Assembly (NCBI GenBank): GCA_030747885.1
Contig: JASLJW010000144.1
Span: 1 to 6,689 of the forward strand
Direction: 5' to 3'
From: Candidatus Thalassarchaeaceae archaeon
Lineage (GTDB): Archaea; Thermoplasmatota; Poseidoniia; Poseidoniales; Thalassarchaeaceae
Length of the DNA stretch: 6,689 bases
The position numbers were made by a program, and so were the translations under genes. Of the stretch, positions 4,315 to 6,689 are shown one piece after another; the first letter of the stretch is position 1; each line of letters begins with the position of its first letter. The notes beneath the pieces were generated by a model that was not told the DNA's origin, made no database searches, and saw only the letters and a program-made list of their open reading frames with translations.

Positions 4315-6689
4315 CCTTCAGTCTCTTCATTATCCTCATTTGCTAGAGATGTTTCGATAGATTTCTCCGCATCTAATTCTTCCTCAGCAGCGACCACTTC
4401 ACTGGTTCCATCCCATGATTGGGTGGTATCATTTGGCAAACTGCTCCATGATTGAATGAGATCCAAGTCTCTCTGCATATTTCTTCTTCGATTTAGCATA
4501 AATGTCCCACCAACAATTGCAAGCATTACAAGAATCACCAAAATTATGCTACCGAAATCCTCTGCGATTGAAGATAACAAACCTCCTGAATCAACTGGTC
4601 CAATAACCTCAATCTGTTGAGATATTGGTAAGGAAACAGTATCTCCATCCGTAGCCCAAGCCTCTATTTTCGCATAACCAGTCCCTGGTGGAGTCCAAGA
4701 AATTGAGCCTGTCCAGATTCCATCTCCAGCAACGGTATCAGCGCCCGAACCATTGTCATTTAGAGAGAAAATATCCCCCACCCCATTCATTGCAATTCTA
4801 GCCTGAACCTGATTTGTTGTACCATCTGGATCATCGAGAATTACCGACACCACCATTTGGATATTTACATCTGCAATGATTTCCGATGGTTCGTACATCA
4901 AATCACTCAGACGAGGGGAACTCGACATCGAGGTAATGTTCACACTTGCTGAACTGCTTCCACCCCTCTGATCAACCACAGTCAAGTGAATTAAATGAAG
5001 GCCGGGTGTAGGTTTGTAGGTAAGATTAGGCATTGTAGAAATTACTGTGCCTCCTGGGGAATCAATTCGCCATTCGTAGCGGAAAATATCGTTGTCGTAA
5101 TCATATGAATCCGCTCCAATTACTTCAATGACTCCACCTGGAGGAATTGATGCACCTTCCGAAACATTTGCAATTACGGCAAAGGGGTCCGAAGGAAGAA
5201 CTTGAATAGATTGAGTATGAATTCGAGACAAGCCAGTTTCATCAATCAATGTGAATGTGAGGATATGATCCCCAGCAGACATGTAATCATTGTACCAGAA
5301 ATCAATTGTTCCATTTTCGACCATAGGTTCAGATTCAAGATTACTAGTAATTGTGACATTGAATGAATCTCCATCAGGATCGTAAGAATGTCTGAAATCA
5401 AACAAGATTGGGGCGTCACTATCAACCACTGCTCCAGCAATTGGTGAATCGAGAATCAACAATGGTGCGCTTGCGGCTACATCGATTCTAATAGTGCTCT
5501 GAGAAGCTTCACCAGATCCATCATCAACAGTCAATGTAACATCATGCACCCCAGCAGAAAGTCTAGAATCCAAAATCCAACCACTACCCAATGGTTCGGA
5601 TAATTGATCGGATGTCCACAATACACTGACTAAGTCACCAGAACCGCCATATGGATTGCATAGAATTTGAGTCAAATTTTCGTCTATATTTTCACAAGGA
5701 ATATCCCAATCACCAGAACCTGAAGCATCGAATCGTATGAGGTCTGATGAGTCAGTTGAATAACCAGTAGAGGGGGAAGAAATGGTTGCTACTGGGGCAG
5801 AATTATTCACAACCAACAACACACTAAGTGTGGCCTCAATACCTGAGTGAGATGAATCTGAATCTCCCACACCCAATGTGATGGTGTGGGGCCCAGGGGA
5901 CAAATGGCCAACCCAAACACCGACAGGTGGGGAGGTGCCACCTGTAACAGAATGTGCGGATCTAGTTCCTAGATCCCCATCTATATTGGAATGGAAACTG
6001 TAAGTGATTTGATCGCCTTCTGGATCAACTGTTCCACTTGCATCCAGCGTGACCTCGGAGGAAGATAGATTGTTCAACCGGGAAATTAGTAGATCTGGTG
6101 ATGGTAATTCGTTGTACAATTCAACTGACCAGGTATAGGTCAAAGGAGTATTTAGACCATCTCCGATAACGAATATAAGATCAAAAACATCATTGGGAGA
6201 ATCTTCGAAAGACACATTGTATTCCAGTGGACAATTCAGAGAAGAACAATCTCCTGGATCATCGGCCCATTCTGAAAATGAGACATCTAAACTGGTCTCA
6301 AATGGTTGATTCTCTGGATCTATCGAAGCACTCGCATTAAGATGCAATACCTGAGTTCTAGACAAAAGAATACGGTTAGTAACATCAGCAAGAGGATTTA
6401 GAACCACAGAAATGGAGGGGGGAAGATTTGTCAATTCGATTCGACGTTCCTGGGAAGCACAATTGTTGGAGGTATCACATACCTCAAGAGTAAGGTCGTG
6501 GGTTCCATCAGACAAACATCCTGGATTCAAATCATTTGCAACAAAAAACGACTGATTGTTTCCAGAACTAATTCCTGATGTACAAGAGAGAATGAGGTCT
6601 CCGTCTAAGTTACTGTTCCATGAATAAGTCAAATCTTGATTCTCAAGATCCCATGTTTCTGAAGCATTGAAAATCACCTCACCACCTGA
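4275..6689 (-). CDS. Large PKD-repeat surface protein with acidic cytoplasmic tail (5' end outside window)
   Basis: The frame is open through the right edge, so the visible 804 residues are the C-terminal part; the in-frame GTG at 6677 is internal (the upstream codons read SGGE, continuing a PKD strand). Six PKD/Ig-like domains can be read at about 1-88, 92-193, 197-296, 298-406, 408-498 and 500-588. Most start with a DASGS-DPDGD-like stretch and end with S-x-G-x-H-x2-T-[LF]-x-[VL]-x-D (G62, G266, G380, G473; a looser form at G563). Domain 2 has a divergent version at 164-177. A different beta domain follows (592-697), with DNGSGADTVAGDGIWTG. The transmembrane helix is 713-733, then RRR and a 71-residue tail with 19 Asp/Glu against 7 Lys/Arg. 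Cysteines cluster in domains 1, 2 and 4 (C36, C58, C71, C77; C148, C153; C332, C344), suggesting disulfides. About thirteen N-x-S/T sequons lie in the ectodomain. Topology is outside-to-inside. It may be an adhesin, a receptor or an envelope stalk; no enzyme domain is visible in this part, but one may lie upstream. Confidence 0.87.
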   Translation of the reverse strand, partial: SGGEVIFNASETWDLENQDLTYSWNSNLDGDLILSCTSGISSGNNQSFFVANDLNPGCLSDGTHDLTLEVCDTSNNCASQERRIELTNLPPSISVVLNPLADVTNRILLSRTQVLHLNASASIDPENQPFETSLDVSFSEWADDPGDCSSLNCPLEYNVSFEDSPNDVFDLIFVIGDGLNTPLTYTWSVELYNELPSPDLLISRLNNLSSSEVTLDASGTVDPEGDQITYSFHSNIDGDLGTRSAHSVTGGTSPPVGVWVGHLSPGPHTITLGVGDSDSSHSGIEATLSVLLVVNNSAPVATISSPSTGYSTDSSDLIRFDASGSGDWDIPCENIDENLTQILCNPYGGSGDLVSVLWTSDQLSEPLGSGWILDSRLSAGVHDVTLTVDDGSGEASQSTIRIDVAASAPLLILDSPIAGAVVDSDAPILFDFRHSYDPDGDSFNVTITSNLESEPMVENGTIDFWYNDYMSAGDHILTFTLIDETGLSRIHTQSIQVLPSDPFAVIANVSEGASIPPGGVIEVIGADSYDYDNDIFRYEWRIDSPGGTVISTMPNLTYKPTPGLHLIHLTVVDQRGGSSSASVNITSMSSSPRLSDLMYEPSEIIADVNIQMVVSVILDDPDGTTNQVQARIAMNGVGDIFSLNDNGSGADTVAGDGIWTGSISWTPPGTGYAKIEAWATDGDTVSLPISQQIEVIGPVDSGGLLSSIAEDFGSIILVILVMLAIVGGTFMLNRRRNMQRDLDLIQSWSSLPNDTTQSWDGTSEVVAAEEELDAEKSIETSLANEDNEETEGKTRGTDLDWDSV
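4926..6689 (-). repeat. Coding array of six PKD-like domains
   Basis: This is the DNA for visible residues 1-588 of the PKD protein. The repeats are diverged at DNA level and recognised only in the protein, by recurring FNASE/LDASGT/FDASGSG starts and the late G-x-H-x2-T-x-x-V-x-D strand. Domain lengths run from about 89 to 109 residues. The array continues beyond the right edge, so the total number of copies is unknown. Confidence 0.7.

Noticed and set aside
4237..4455. Plus-strand 72-codon frame across the convergent junction
   Set aside because: It overlaps the GT2 C-terminus out of frame and is antisense to the acidic tail; its Ser-rich composition follows from complementing Glu/Asp codons.
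6675..6677. GTG at 6677 as the true start of the PKD protein
   Set aside because: The frame continues upstream as SGGE to the window edge and completes a PKD strand; no signal peptide follows the GTG.

Overview
The window looks like a piece of a planktonic marine euryarchaeon, most likely Marine Group II (Candidatus Poseidoniales). This is an inference from style. The genes are tightly packed at moderate GC. Secreted or cell-surface proteins are built from thrombospondin type 3-like calcium repeats and PKD/Ig-like repeats, and both protein C-termini that are visible carry a transmembrane helix followed by arginines. A small Dol-P-sugar-synthase-like GT2 enzyme starts without a ribosome binding site. 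There is no rRNA, tRNA or informational gene to confirm the taxonomy, so a bacterium with similar surface proteins cannot be strictly excluded.

Layout, left to right. (1) Positions 1-1022, minus strand: the N-terminal 340 residues of a secreted protein with a signal peptide, a DxDxDG loop and three tandem Ig-like domains. It runs off the left edge and is missing from a simple complete-ORF list because its stop lies outside the window. (2) Positions 1019-3430, minus strand: an 803-residue surface protein with a signal peptide, a PPC-like domain, 18 DxDxDG calcium-loop motifs and a C-terminal transmembrane anchor. Its stop overlaps the start of gene 1 as ATGA, and a perfect Shine-Dalgarno lies just before it, so the two form a translationally coupled pair. 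(3) Positions 3431-3545: a 115-bp divergent promoter region with inverted repeats. (4) Positions 3546-4283, plus strand: a soluble GT2 glycosyltransferase of the dolichol-phosphate-sugar-synthase type. (5) Positions 4275-6689, minus strand: the C-terminal 804 residues of a large surface protein with six PKD-like domains, a membrane-proximal beta domain, a transmembrane helix and a 71-residue acidic cytoplasmic tail. It converges on the GT2 gene with a 9-bp overlap whose stop codons lie within a palindrome.

The common theme is cell-envelope decoration. Three large extracellular beta-rich or calcium-binding proteins, all with N-glycosylation sequons, surround an enzyme that could make the lipid-linked sugar donor for glycosylating them. 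The domain families are known. The combination, the alternating repeat architecture, the acidic tail and the palindromic stop-stop junction deserve a second look, but nothing here proves a wholly new system. Essentially the whole window is coding; the only non-coding stretch is the 115-bp divergent region.
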